From positions 1 through 16,636 of the forward strand of contig WFQZ01000044.1 of the NCBI GenBank assembly GCA_015486785.1: DNA of 16,636 nt, in the 5' to 3' direction. A program made the translations under genes and the position numbers. Within the stretch, counting starts at the first letter, position 1. Each line of letters begins with the position of its first letter. The stretch is from Thermoflexales bacterium (GTDB taxonomy: Bacteria > Chloroflexota > Anaerolineae > B4-G1 > SLSP01). The notes under the pieces are model-generated. The model had not been told where the DNA came from. It ran no database searches and was given only the letters and a program-made list of their open reading frames with translations. Positions 6,424 through 14,116 of the stretch are shown here, piece by piece.

Positions 6424-7888
6424 ACGCCTTCCCCCGCCGCCAGATTTGGCGGAAGCCGTCCAAGTCGTCGGCGTCGAAAGCCCGCAGCGCAACGATCAGC
6501 AGCCCGTAGACGCCCGCCGCCAGCGGAACAATCAAGGAGACGCTGAGCCATTGCGACGTGGGCCATTGCAGCGCAGCCCAATGCAGTGCGGCCCAGGTCG
6601 TCACACCCATCACCCCGGCGGCCAGCGCGAGCTTGCCGCCCAGACGCAGCAGCGGCAAAGGCATCCCCAAGCGGCGCAGGTGATACGCATTGTAGCCAAA
6701 TCCAGACGTGCGCCCCAGCACCATCGCCACAGCCGCGCCCATAAATCCGAACCTCGGCGTGAGCAGCAAGGCCAATCCGGCGCGGAAGACATCGGTGAGG
6801 AATTGGCCGCGCAGCACCAAGCGATGCTCATCACGGGCCAGCAGACTGCGCCAAAAGACGGTGTTGCAGAAGTTCAACGGCAGATACCACGCCAGGATAC
6901 GCAGCGCAGGAATGGCCTCGTGGAAACTTGAGCCGTAGAAGAGCGGCACCACCACGCCGGCCACGGTGACCAATCCCACCGTGAGCGGGAAAGCCACCGC
7001 CCACAGGTACTTGATGGAGCGGTTTTGAATCTCGGCGGCCTGCGCGTCCGATTGTTGATAGGCCATCGTCAGCACCGGGAAGACCGTCGCCATGTAGTTG
7101 GACGGAATCATCACCCAGGGCGTGACCAGCTTCCAAGCGGCACTGTAAAGCCCCACCGCGTCCTCGCCCCGCGTCACGGAGAGGATCAAGACCTCCGCCT
7201 GAGAAAACAGCGTGCCCAGCAGCACCATCCCCATAAACACCTTCAGTTCGCCCAGCATCGCCCAGAGAAAGCGGCGATCAAATTCCCAGTGGGGGTGAAT
7301 GATGTGCTTCCAGAGGAAATAGGGCGTCACGGCCAGCAGCAGATAGGAAAACACGGCATAAGTCACCAGCAAACTGATCTCCGAGAAGCCCAACGCCAGC
7401 AACCCCAGGCCACTCACAATCCGCCCGACGATGGCGACGAGGGAGGGCACGGCGATGTATTCCGCCTTGCCGTAGGTGATGAAGACCGCTCGCCACACGG
7501 TCAGCAAGGCCGTGGGGATCAGCACCAGCGACATGATGTAGATTCCGACTTTCGTCTGCGGCAAATAGTGCGTGTGCGGGATCACCAGCAGCAGCACCAG
7601 GATGAGCAACAAGGCACTCGTCAGCCCCACCAAGCTGGCGTGAATCAAGTAGCGGTTCGTCTTTGAAAGGTCTTTCGCCAGCTCGCGGGGGATGAAACTA
7701 TCGAAGCCCATGCTGCACCCGATGCTCGCCGTCTGGAATACCGCCATCGCCGTGGTGTAGATGCCCACGCCTTCCACCTGGAGCAGGCGCGAAAGGTAGA
7801 AGAACAGCAGGATGTTTCCCACTTGCTGGGTCACGCTGTTCAAGGTCAAGACCACCGTGTTTTTGAAGATGCGGCGCGGATTGCTCAT
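6416..7888 (-). CDS. Wzx-like lipid-linked oligosaccharide flippase (MOP/MVF superfamily)
   Basis: A 490-residue integral membrane protein with about 12-14 predicted helices throughout. The N-terminus (KNTVVLTLNSVTQQVGNILLFFYLSRLLQVEGVGIYTTAMAV) is the typical start of polysaccharide-biosynthesis flippases, with a conserved GxY after a short loop. These proteins move undecaprenyl- or other polyprenyl-linked repeat units across the cytoplasmic membrane. The ATG at 7888 overlaps the preceding ligase stop by 4 bp (ATGA). It lies between a ligase/polymerase and a glycosyltransferase, which fits a Wzx/Wzy-type surface polysaccharide pathway. Assignment to the family is firm; the exported glycan is unknown. 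The symbol wzx would be functional inference, so I leave it empty. Confidence 0.92.
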   Translation of the reverse strand: MSNPRRIFKNTVVLTLNSVTQQVGNILLFFYLSRLLQVEGVGIYTTAMAVFQTASIGCSMGFDSFIPRELAKDLSKTNRYLIHASLVGLTSALLLILVLLLVIPHTHYLPQTKVGIYIMSLVLIPTALLTVWRAVFITYGKAEYIAVPSLVAIVGRIVSGLGLLALGFSEISLLVTYAVFSYLLLAVTPYFLWKHIIHPHWEFDRRFLWAMLGELKVFMGMVLLGTLFSQAEVLILSVTRGEDAVGLYSAAWKLVTPWVMIPSNYMATVFPVLTMAYQQSDAQAAEIQNRSIKYLWAVAFPLTVGLVTVAGVVVPLFYGSSFHEAIPALRILAWYLPLNFCNTVFWRSLLARDEHRLVLRGQFLTDVFRAGLALLLTPRFGFMGAAVAMVLGRTSGFGYNAYHLRRLGMPLPLLRLGGKLALAAGVMGVTTWAALHWAALQWPTSQWLSVSLIVPLAAGVYGLLIVALRAFDADDLDGFRQIWRRGKAYD

Positions 7889-9447
7889 GCCACGGCTCCG
7901 GATTCACGCTGCGCCTCGTCTTCCAGGTTGCGCAAGCTGGCGATCAAGGAGATCAGCAGCCACACCATCAAAGCCGAAGGGCGGGTATCGAAATGCTCCA
8001 CAAACATCTGCAAGGTGAGGGCCATCAATCCGCCGCCGAATCCCAGGGCCAGCAGCGAGACTTCCCGATGCACCGAAAGGACGTAGCGGGCCGCCGTCAG
8101 CAGCGGGGAGATCAGAAAGCTCAGGTAAATCATCAGGCCGAATAAACCGGTCTCGGCCCAGATCAGCAGATAGCGATTGTGAACCGAGGAATCAATCACG
8201 TACCCCAGATAGCCCACATCGGAGGTGTAGTAGTCGCGGGCCAGCAAGGCGTAATTGTTCGCCCCCACGCCGAACCAAAAGTTCGCTTGAATCATGTTCC
8301 AGGCCAACTTGGCCATCTTCTCGCGGCTCTCGGCGGAGCCGTTGTCGTCGCCGGTCAACCGCTCGTGGATCATCGGGTAGAAGATCGCCCCGATGATCAT
8401 CGCCCCGATGACCAGCAAGCCGACCATCTCCATGCTCACCCAGCCCCGCAGCAAACCCACGGTGGAAAATACCGCCAACGCCAGCACCGTCCCGGCCCAA
8501 CTGGAGCGGGAAGCGGTGCTGAGCAGGGCGATGCTTCCGGCCACAAAGCACACGAGCGCGAAGAGTTTTTGGTGCGCCTTGGGAAACACCCAGATCATCG
8601 CGCTGGTGATCGCCGCGTAAGCCGCCAGCAGCCCGCCGGCGATGTTGGGGCCGCCCAGCGTCCCGCCCACCCGCCGAGGGTCGGAGTAGACAATCGCCTC
8701 AATCCCCACGATCCAAAACTCCGCGCCGGTGAGCCATTGCCAGATCATCAACAGACTTTCGGCCAGCATCGCCCCCATAAACACCTGGATGAAAAACATC
8801 ATCTCGTCAAACGTCGTCAGGTGATTGGCCAGGTACAAGTACATCACCGCCAGCTCAAACACCTGCTCGGCGCGGAAGTAAGAGAGTTGCCGGTCGGTGG
8901 CCCACATCGCCGAAAGCGTGGTGATCAGGAACAAGGCCAAAATCGGCACGCTGGTCCCGCCGAAAAGGTGGATCAGCTTCTTTTTGCCGCTGCGGGTGGT
9001 GCCGGTGAGCCAGATCGCGTAGCCCACGATGAGCATAAACGTCACCAGCGAGACACGCAGCTCGGTGAGCGCGACGATAGTATGATGTCCGTGCAGCAAA
9101 TTGTACGTGTTGCGGGCGTGCGGGCTGATAATCACCGAAAAATCGAGGTTGAGCGGCACGCTGATCGCGATGGCGGCCAACACCGTCCGCTCCAGGTCGT
9201 TGATGAGCATCACGGCGGTCACGCCGATGGGGATCAAGAACACCAGCCCCAACATCGTGGTGGAGCTGGCACGGGCCACCACCAGCAGCACCCCCATCAG
9301 AATTCCCACCAGCGCGGCCACGCCGTACTCGACGGTCTTTTGCACCCACGGGACTTGAATCCAGCGGCGGTATTGCCGCACCAGCAGACGCCACACCATG
9401 CCCATCGTGGTGAAGTGCCGCGAAAGCCAATTGTCGTCGTGGAGCAT
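7885..9447 (-). CDS. O-antigen ligase / polymerase-like membrane protein (Wzy_C family)
   Basis: A roughly 520-residue polytopic membrane protein with about ten or more hydrophobic segments and one large loop. The Wzy_C signatures are GGTLGGPN (near 261-268), LLSTASRSSWAG (near 309-319) and, after the loop, VHNRYLLIWAETGLFGL (near 422-438), where the His-Asn and Glu-Thr-Gly are the conserved family positions. The family polymerises or ligates lipid-linked oligosaccharides outside the membrane. The co-polymerase upstream and the flippase downstream argue for a polymerase (Wzy-like) role, but ligase and polymerase cannot be separated by sequence alone. The ATG at 9447 shares its A with the upstream TGA stop (TGATG); a GTG one codon earlier is the alternative. 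The N-terminal 40 residues are basic and probably cytoplasmic. Confidence 0.9.
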   Translation of the reverse strand: MLHDDNWLSRHFTTMGMVWRLLVRQYRRWIQVPWVQKTVEYGVAALVGILMGVLLVVARASSTTMLGLVFLIPIGVTAVMLINDLERTVLAAIAISVPLNLDFSVIISPHARNTYNLLHGHHTIVALTELRVSLVTFMLIVGYAIWLTGTTRSGKKKLIHLFGGTSVPILALFLITTLSAMWATDRQLSYFRAEQVFELAVMYLYLANHLTTFDEMMFFIQVFMGAMLAESLLMIWQWLTGAEFWIVGIEAIVYSDPRRVGGTLGGPNIAGGLLAAYAAITSAMIWVFPKAHQKLFALVCFVAGSIALLSTASRSSWAGTVLALAVFSTVGLLRGWVSMEMVGLLVIGAMIIGAIFYPMIHERLTGDDNGSAESREKMAKLAWNMIQANFWFGVGANNYALLARDYYTSDVGYLGYVIDSSVHNRYLLIWAETGLFGLMIYLSFLISPLLTAARYVLSVHREVSLLALGFGGGLMALTLQMFVEHFDTRPSALMVWLLISLIASLRNLEDEAQRESGAVA

Positions 9448-11006
9448 CACTCGTACCCCCAGCCTTTATCGCTGCGCTGGATGAACACCGTGCCCAGCAC
9501 GTTGGAATCGCTGGCCCGCAACTGCTTCAGCGCGGCGAGCACCTGCTCGCGCTTGGAAAGTCCTTCGCGGGCCACCAGCAGCACCCCGTCAACCTTGGGC
9601 GCGAGCACCGACACATCGGCCATCCCCAGCACCGGCGGCGAGTCAATCAACGACATATAGCCCTGCGTGCTCAAATAGCTGAGCAGTTCCTCCATCGCCG
9701 GAGCGGCCAGCATCGCCGTGGGATTGAGGTTACCGCCCGCGCCGTAGCCGCCGATCACAAACAAGCCCGGCCACTTGGTGGGCTGCGTCATACGGCTGAG
9801 CAGCTCCTGATTCAGCGAAAGCCGCCGCGAAAGGAACTTCCCCAGGCCGAGCTTGCTCTGCATCGCCGATTCCAACCCCAGCTTCTTCACCAACAGCGGA
9901 CGGCGCAAATCCGCCTCAATCAGGAACACGATTTGCCCCTTTTCGGCAATCGTCCGCGCCAGGTTGATCGCCACGGTGGACTTTCCCTCACGCGGCAGGG
10001 CACTGGTGATGAGGATTGTCTGCACCGTCACCACGCCCTTCAAAGCCGGCAGATTGATGCTCAACAAGCGGTAAGCCTCCTCAATGGGACGGCTCACGCG
10101 GGCCGCCAGCGACTTCTCCTTAGCCGTATCGGCCAGCATCCCGGCGGGCACACTGCCCAGCACCGGTTGATTGCTCACCCGCTCCAACTGCTGCGGGCTG
10201 CGGATGCGCGTATCCAGATTCTCCATCACCAACGCCAGGCCGATGCCCGAAAACACGCCCACGATCAAACTCAAGCCTACCTGCGTCACGCCCAAGCTGT
10301 TGGTGGGATAAGTGGGCAAGGTGGCCGGGGAAAGCACGGTGATGCTGTTGGCCTTCAACGCTTCATTCAATTGCGCCGACTCGTACTTAGCAAACAGTCG
10401 GTCGTAGGACTCTTCCTTAAACTTGATCTGGTTGCGCAGATCGTCCACCTCCGGCCCCAATTGCCCCTGCGCCAGCAACTCCGAAAGCTGCTTGCGGTTG
10501 CTATCAATCTCGGCCCCCAACTCCTTGAGCTGATCCTCCACCACCTGCAAAGTGCTCTTGTTGCTCCCCACATAAAGCTCCTTGGTGTACTGGATCAACA
10601 AATCCGCCAGCGTATTAGCCAAATCCCGCGCCACAGTCGGGTCCTCATCCTGCACCGAGATTGAAATCAGCTCCGTATTCGGGATCACCTCGATTTTGAG
10701 CCGTTCCCGCAGGTCCACCACCTTCAACCCGGCGGTACGTGGCTGCAAACTATCAATCGCCTGCTGGAGGATGGGATCGCTTTCCAAGATGCGCTGGTAC
10801 GTGTTCATCAACCGCAAATTGTACTCTTCCCGCATCAAAAAATCCGTCACCCCCATATCCAGGAGCACGCGCACCGTGGTGTAGGCGGTGTACAGCGGCG
10901 GCGTCAGCAGCCCCCACGCGGTGACGACCACCAACGCCAGTGAAGCCGTGATGATGATCACCAACGCCCGCCTTTTCAGGATTTCGAGATACAGTTGCAG
11001 TTCCAC
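9447..11006 (-). CDS. Wzz-type polysaccharide co-polymerase fused to a BY-kinase-like ATPase domain
   Basis: A 519-residue inner-membrane protein. Residues 1-260 form the Wzz part: a first membrane helix near 14-34, an extracytoplasmic region with coiled-coil potential (about 150-215), a Pro-rich stretch SPATLPTYPTN and a second helix near 239-261. Residues 305-505 form the cytoplasmic P-loop domain: Walker A SALPREGKSTV (335-345), Walker A'-like FLIEADLRRP (361-370) and Walker B LIDSPP with D455. Such proteins control chain length in Wzx/Wzy export. Three features are atypical: E364 replaces the usual Asp of Walker A', the ExxRxxR motif reads E310-AY-R313-LL-S316, and the C-terminus has one tyrosine (GWGYE) instead of a cluster. 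The GTG start has GGAG 8 nt upstream, next to a GACCGGTC palindrome (11019-11026). It leads the polysaccharide operon. Confidence 0.92.
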   Translation of the reverse strand: MELQLYLEILKRRALVIIITASLALVVVTAWGLLTPPLYTAYTTVRVLLDMGVTDFLMREEYNLRLMNTYQRILESDPILQQAIDSLQPRTAGLKVVDLRERLKIEVIPNTELISISVQDEDPTVARDLANTLADLLIQYTKELYVGSNKSTLQVVEDQLKELGAEIDSNRKQLSELLAQGQLGPEVDDLRNQIKFKEESYDRLFAKYESAQLNEALKANSITVLSPATLPTYPTNSLGVTQVGLSLIVGVFSGIGLALVMENLDTRIRSPQQLERVSNQPVLGSVPAGMLADTAKEKSLAARVSRPIEEAYRLLSINLPALKGVVTVQTILITSALPREGKSTVAINLARTIAEKGQIVFLIEADLRRPLLVKKLGLESAMQSKLGLGKFLSRRLSLNQELLSRMTQPTKWPGLFVIGGYGAGGNLNPTAMLAAPAMEELLSYLSTQGYMSLIDSPPVLGMADVSVLAPKVDGVLLVAREGLSKREQVLAALKQLRASDSNVLGTVFIQRSDKGWGYE

Positions 11007-11089
11007 AGAGTCAACTCCGACCGGTCAAAGGTTGCGACGCCCGTCAGAAGCGCAGCGCAACGAGAGCGTGAGCAGTTACCCAGAAAATA

Positions 11090-11117
11090 AGTATACGGGC
11101 TTTGCCTTGAGGTGCAA
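11090..11117 (-). promoter_or_regulatory. Promoter of the exopolysaccharide operon
   Basis: On the minus strand TTGCAC (11117-11112), a 16-bp spacer and TATACT (11095-11090). The start should be near 11083, giving a leader of about 77 nt. The leader contains a possible 6-bp stem GTTGCG/CGCAAC with a long loop and the palindrome GACCGGTC beside the ribosome-binding site, but I see no known riboswitch. Confidence 0.7.
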
Positions 11118-11217
11118 TGACCCGCCGCATCAGCCTGGGTAAGGGCGGGGATAGGGGAGTGCATCGGTCTCGGCGAGCAAGCGTAAACTCATCGGCTGGC
11201 GGGCTGATGTTTTGGAG

Positions 11218-11223
11218 TATACT
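11218..11223 (+). promoter_or_regulatory. Possible -10 box of the adenylate cyclase gene
   Basis: TATACT at 11218-11223 is a good -10 match, but no convincing -35 hexamer lies 16-18 bp upstream and there is no extended -10 TG. The leader would be short, about 17 nt, with the ribosome-binding site AGGAGG at 11235-11240. An activator-dependent promoter is possible. The remaining 11007-11246 region between the divergent genes holds no other recognisable element. Confidence 0.4.
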
Positions 11224-11246
11224 CAATGACACCCAGGAGGTTCATT

Positions 11247-12311
11247 ATGAAACACCAAGATTTGTACCAACGGATAAAGACCTACTTCCGGCAAGCCCCG
11301 GCCCGCGACGTTTACCACGCCCGTCCCAGCCAGATCGCCGCCGCCAACGACGCTCCCACGCGGGCAACACTGGAAACCCTCGTGGATGCTATGTTCGCGG
11401 GCGACGTAGTCCTTCATTGGGAGCTGGAATGTCCGGTCTGCAAAGGCTTTATGGACATCACCAACCCCTTCCAAACGCCTCTCCACGAAGCGACCTGCCC
11501 CGCGTGCCACACGCACTTCACCATCCACACCGACGCCGAAACCCAGGTCACCTTTTCCCCGCACCCCGCCCTGCGGCATCTGGAAGATTCGCCCGCCGAC
11601 CAGGCCTACCGTCACGAATTGCACACCCGCTTTCCCCCTACCACCGTGTACGAGCTGATGACCGTACAAACATTCCGCGATTGGGCGCAGAACGAACCCT
11701 TACCCCACGGGGAATACCTGGAAGTCCGCAAAATGGTGCTGTGGTTTTCCGACCTCACCGGCAGCACGGCCCTCTACGCCCGCAACGGCGATCCGCTGGC
11801 CTTCAACCTCGTCAGCGAACATTTCGCCATCGTCACCGACGCCATCCTGAACGCCGGCGGCGCGGTAGTCAAAACCATCGGCGACGGCGTGATGGCCACC
11901 TTCACCGGGGCCACGCAAGGCTTACAAGCCGCCATTGATGCCAACACCCGCCTGGAAGCCTTCAACAACGAACACCAACTCCGAGACGACCGCCGTCTGC
12001 ACCTCAAGATCGGCATCCACGCCGGCCCGGCCATCGTCGTCACCCTCAATGAGCGGCTGGACTACTTCGGGACCACCGTCAACATCGCCGCCCGCGTCAG
12101 CAACCTCGCCAAAGAGCAAGAAATACTCCTCACCCAGGCCGTCTACACCGAACCGGGCATCGCCGCGATGGAAAAACCCTACCGGCGCGACTCATTCATC
12201 AGCCCCATCCGAGGCCTAGAAAACAGCGTCGCCCTGCACCGCCTCCGACTCAACCCGCAACCGCAGCGCAAAAGCCTGTGGGACATCCTCGGTCAACTGA
12301 CGAAGAAATAG
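11247..12311 (+). CDS. Class III adenylate cyclase with N-terminal zinc ribbon
   Basis: Makes cyclic AMP from ATP; a soluble 354-residue protein with no membrane segments. The cyclase homology domain spans about residues 158-320: metal Asp D169 in WFSDLTGSTALY and D213 in VVKTIGDGVMATF, the adenine-specifying K209 and D272, and the transition-state N279 and R283 in DYFGTTVNIAARV. All catalytic positions are present in one chain, as needed for a homodimer, and the K/D pair predicts ATP rather than GTP. The N-terminal half has C62-x2-C65 and C84-x2-C87, a likely zinc ribbon that could sense a ligand or mediate contacts. The ATG at 11247 follows AGGAGG by 6 nt; an earlier in-frame ATG at 11226 lacks a site. 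It is a single-gene transcript, divergent from the polysaccharide operon. A cAMP receptor is not in the window. Confidence 0.94.
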   Translation: MKHQDLYQRIKTYFRQAPARDVYHARPSQIAAANDAPTRATLETLVDAMFAGDVVLHWELECPVCKGFMDITNPFQTPLHEATCPACHTHFTIHTDAETQVTFSPHPALRHLEDSPADQAYRHELHTRFPPTTVYELMTVQTFRDWAQNEPLPHGEYLEVRKMVLWFSDLTGSTALYARNGDPLAFNLVSEHFAIVTDAILNAGGAVVKTIGDGVMATFTGATQGLQAAIDANTRLEAFNNEHQLRDDRRLHLKIGIHAGPAIVVTLNERLDYFGTTVNIAARVSNLAKEQEILLTQAVYTEPGIAAMEKPYRRDSFISPIRGLENSVALHRLRLNPQPQRKSLWDILGQLTKK

Positions 12312-12320
12312 GCCCCCGAC

Positions 12321-12358
12321 AAAAAACAAACGCCACGCGGTGAGTGCCGCGTGGCGTT
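12321..12358 (-). terminator. Strong hairpin terminator between convergent genes
   Basis: Perfect 12-bp stem AACGCCACGCGG / CCGCGTGGCGTT (12329-12340 and 12347-12358) with a 6-nt loop. Read on the minus strand it is followed by TTTGTTTTTT, so it is a good Rho-independent terminator for transcripts coming from the antitoxin gene. On the plus strand it begins 17 nt after the cyclase stop but has only TTCCCTCT after the stem, so it may act weakly there. The 118 bp between it and the antitoxin stop (12359-12476) contain no gene or element that I recognise. Confidence 0.85.
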
Positions 12359-12476
12359 CCCTCTATGCCCAAGGGCCTCCGGCTGACCAATGTCGCTCAA
12401 AACAGCGACCCTCCACAATCGCCGGAGCACAGGTTGGAGAAACGCGGCAGATGAACGGATGCGGCGAGGTTACGAG

Positions 12477-13085
12477 TCACAGCAGCACCTCCAGGTAAGG
12501 CTTGATCACTTTTTCAACCCGGCAGATGCGGGCATAGTGCAGCAGTTCGCTCACATCAAAGTTATCGTGCCGACGATATTGCTTGAGGGCCTCAAGAGCC
12601 ACGTCCAAGCCGATCTTGGCCCGGTACTTGAAGACATCGGCCACACTCTTGGCCGGGTTGTAGATGCGAACGAGAACACCATCCAGCGGATAGGTCTCTA
12701 CCCCCTCGCTCCAGGCCAGCCCCGAGAACCAAAAGAAGCGCAAGGGAGGATACTCCAGGCGCGGACGCTCGCTCCCCCGGCGCAGAGCGACATCCACAGC
12801 GTGGGGAACTTGAGTGGTCAATTCGTGGAAAGCCAGGGCAGAGACTAGGCAGACGACAGCCTGAGGGAGTTTGAGAGCAACCGTCACCAGATCGGGGTTG
12901 GAGAGAGGGGGCAACTCGGCCAGGCGGTAGAGACCCCGGCTGAGCCGTTCCAGCACGCCGGAATCGCGCATCCGATAGAGGGTGCGCGGGTGAATGCCCA
13001 AGCGCAACGCTTGAGCGGTGCGCAGAACGCCGCCGTGTCGACGGAATTGGGCGATAGCATCTTGAATTGATTTGCGTGTCTCCAT
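12477..13085 (-). CDS. AbiEi-type antitoxin / transcriptional regulator (orphan)
   Basis: A 202-residue protein matching type IV AbiEi antitoxins. Residues 1-58 form a winged helix-turn-helix (GGVLRTAQALRLGIHPRTLYRMRDSGVLERLSRGLYRL). The C-terminal region has SALAFHELTTQVPHAVDVAL, a VRIYNPAKSVADVFKYR segment and ALEALKQY typical of the family. AbiEi proteins repress their own operon and neutralise AbiEii nucleotidyltransferase toxins. Here no AbiEii gene follows: the 118 bp downstream end in a terminator. So it is either an orphan antitoxin, a remnant, or a repurposed regulator. The start is the ATG at 13085; a TTG at 13094 is possible, and neither has a clear ribosome-binding site. A near-consensus promoter and a candidate operator lie upstream. 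Confidence 0.85.
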   Translation of the reverse strand: METRKSIQDAIAQFRRHGGVLRTAQALRLGIHPRTLYRMRDSGVLERLSRGLYRLAELPPLSNPDLVTVALKLPQAVVCLVSALAFHELTTQVPHAVDVALRRGSERPRLEYPPLRFFWFSGLAWSEGVETYPLDGVLVRIYNPAKSVADVFKYRAKIGLDVALEALKQYRRHDNFDVSELLHYARICRVEKVIKPYLEVLL

Positions 13086-13107
13086 CGTTATCAAAGGCGG
13101 ATAAGAG

Positions 13108-13135
13108 TACCGTCATATTTCATAGTGTGATGGTA
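13108..13135. promoter_or_regulatory. Candidate operator: inverted repeat at the AbiEi start site
   Basis: TACCGTCA (13108-13115) and TGATGGTA (13128-13135) form an 8-bp inverted repeat with one mismatch and a 12-bp spacer. The repeat abuts the -10 box and covers the expected start of transcription (about 13129). That position fits autorepression, as known for AbiEi proteins. It is inferred from sequence only. Confidence 0.5.
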
Positions 13136-13164
13136 ATTCTATCCACAAAATGCAATCTTGTCAA
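13136..13164 (-). promoter_or_regulatory. Near-consensus promoter of the AbiEi gene
   Basis: On the minus strand a consensus TTGACA (13164-13159), a 17-bp spacer and TAGAAT (13141-13136). It is among the best promoters in the window. The leader would be about 44 nt. Confidence 0.85.
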
Positions 13165-13330
13165 GGACAGGAGCGATAACCCATCACCCACGTGCGGCGC
13201 ACCACGAAGATGCGTCGGAGTACAGAGTCAGAGCACGGGGAGTGCCGGGAGGAGACGCTTGCGGGCAAACGCGCAGCCAGTGCAACCCTCGTGGCGGCCC
13301 ACAGCGGATAGCACAGAACTCAATATGCAG

Positions 13331-13354
13331 TACAATACACACTAGAATACATAC
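13331..13354 (+). repeat. Tandem 12-bp direct repeat in the phd/PIN promoter region
   Basis: TACAATACACAC (13331-13342) is followed directly by TAGAATACATAC (13343-13354), 10 of 12 identical. Each copy begins with a -10-like hexamer (TACAAT, TAGAAT). They lie just upstream of the phd ribosome-binding site, so they may be the promoter, an operator for the antitoxin, or both. No good -35 box is visible. The stretch from 13165 to 13330, between the two divergent antitoxin genes, has no gene or element that I recognise. Confidence 0.4.
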
Positions 13355-13376
13355 TTCATCGCTAGGAGGGAACACA

Positions 13377-13658
13377 ATGTACAGAATCATTGGCGTAACT
13401 GAACTACAGCGACGCTTCCGGCCCGTCTTTGACCAAGTAACTAAAGAAAACGTCCCTTACGTCCTGACGCGCGGCAGCAGGCCAGAAGCAGCCCTCATCT
13501 CGTATGAGGAATTCCTTCGCTTTATGAGATTGCAAGAACAACAGGTACTGGCTCGCTTCGACCAATTGGTCACCCGGATGGCGGAGCAGAACGCGGTAGT
13601 CAGCGAAGAAGAGGTGGCGGGCGACGTGGCCGCCGCTCGCGCCGAACTGGGTAACTGA
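13377..13658 (+). CDS. Phd/YefM-family antitoxin
   Basis: A 93-residue protein that begins MYRIIGVTELQRRFRPVFDQV and continues YVLTRGSRPEAALISYEEFLRF, the Phd/YefM fold that binds operator DNA with its N-terminal half and wraps the toxin with its C-terminal tail. The tail here is charged and helical (about residues 60-93). The ATG at 13377 has AGGAGG 8 nt upstream; a longer frame back to 13158 has low-complexity, non-family sequence and is rejected. Its stop is 5 bp before a PIN-domain toxin gene, the normal order for a type II toxin-antitoxin pair. It probably represses this operon, alone and with the toxin. Confidence 0.9.
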   Translation: MYRIIGVTELQRRFRPVFDQVTKENVPYVLTRGSRPEAALISYEEFLRFMRLQEQQVLARFDQLVTRMAEQNAVVSEEEVAGDVAAARAELGN

Positions 13659-13663
13659 TACAG

Positions 13664-14089
13664 ATGCGAGCCGTCGTTGACACCAACATCCTGGTGCGGG
13701 CCGTGATCAAGCCCAGCGGCACCGTCGGCCCGGTGCTGCTGCGCTTGCGCCACGGGGACTATACCTTGCTCTATGCCCAACCACTGCTGGAAGAACTGGT
13801 GGATGTTCTCAACCGCCCGCGTATCCGTGAAAAATACCGCTTGACCGACCAGGACATCCAAACCGTTGTCAGCCTCATCCTGTTGCGCGGGGAGGCGGTA
13901 GTGCCGCAAGAGCGAATCACCGCTTGCCGCGATCCCAGAGACGACAAGTTTTTGGAAGTAGCCGTGGCCGGAGAGGCCGACGTCATCGTCAGCGGAGACC
14001 AAGACCTGCTGGTGCTGCACCCTTTCGCTGGAATTCCCATTCTCCCAGCGGTGGCCTTCTTACAGATGCTAGACGCCGAGCGTCGCTGA
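13664..14089 (+). CDS. PIN-domain ribonuclease toxin (PIN_3 / VapC-like)
   Basis: A 141-residue PIN domain, usual length for the family. The metal-binding acidic residues are visible: D6 in AVVDTNILVRAV, E43/E44 in QPLLEELVDVL, D94 in RDPRDDKFLEVA, and D112/D114 in IVSGDQDLLVL. Such toxins cleave RNA with Mg or Mn when the antitoxin is degraded. The sequence is closest in pattern to the 'putative toxin-antitoxin system toxin, PIN family' group that pairs with Phd-like partners. It starts 5 bp after the antitoxin stop with no strong ribosome-binding site, so translation is probably coupled. The active site is intact, so the toxin is likely functional. The RNA target is unknown. Confidence 0.9.
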   Translation: MRAVVDTNILVRAVIKPSGTVGPVLLRLRHGDYTLLYAQPLLEELVDVLNRPRIREKYRLTDQDIQTVVSLILLRGEAVVPQERITACRDPRDDKFLEVAVAGEADVIVSGDQDLLVLHPFAGIPILPAVAFLQMLDAERR

Positions 14090-14116
14090 GGTAAAATCTA
14101 CCGCGTTGACGTTGAT

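Noticed and set aside
8179..9660. 493-codon plus-strand open frame opposite the ligase-like gene
   Set aside because: It is very rich in His and Gln with no domain pattern, and the opposite strand carries an unmistakable Wzy_C protein with overlapping operon junctions.
11007..11090. Leader of the polysaccharide operon considered as a c-di-GMP or other riboswitch
   Set aside because: Only a 6-bp stem with a long loop and a short palindrome are visible. No conserved aptamer core is recognisable.
13158..13376. N-terminal extension of the Phd-like antitoxin
   Set aside because: The added 73 residues have no family similarity, and the internal ATG at 13377 has a strong ribosome-binding site and the expected family start.
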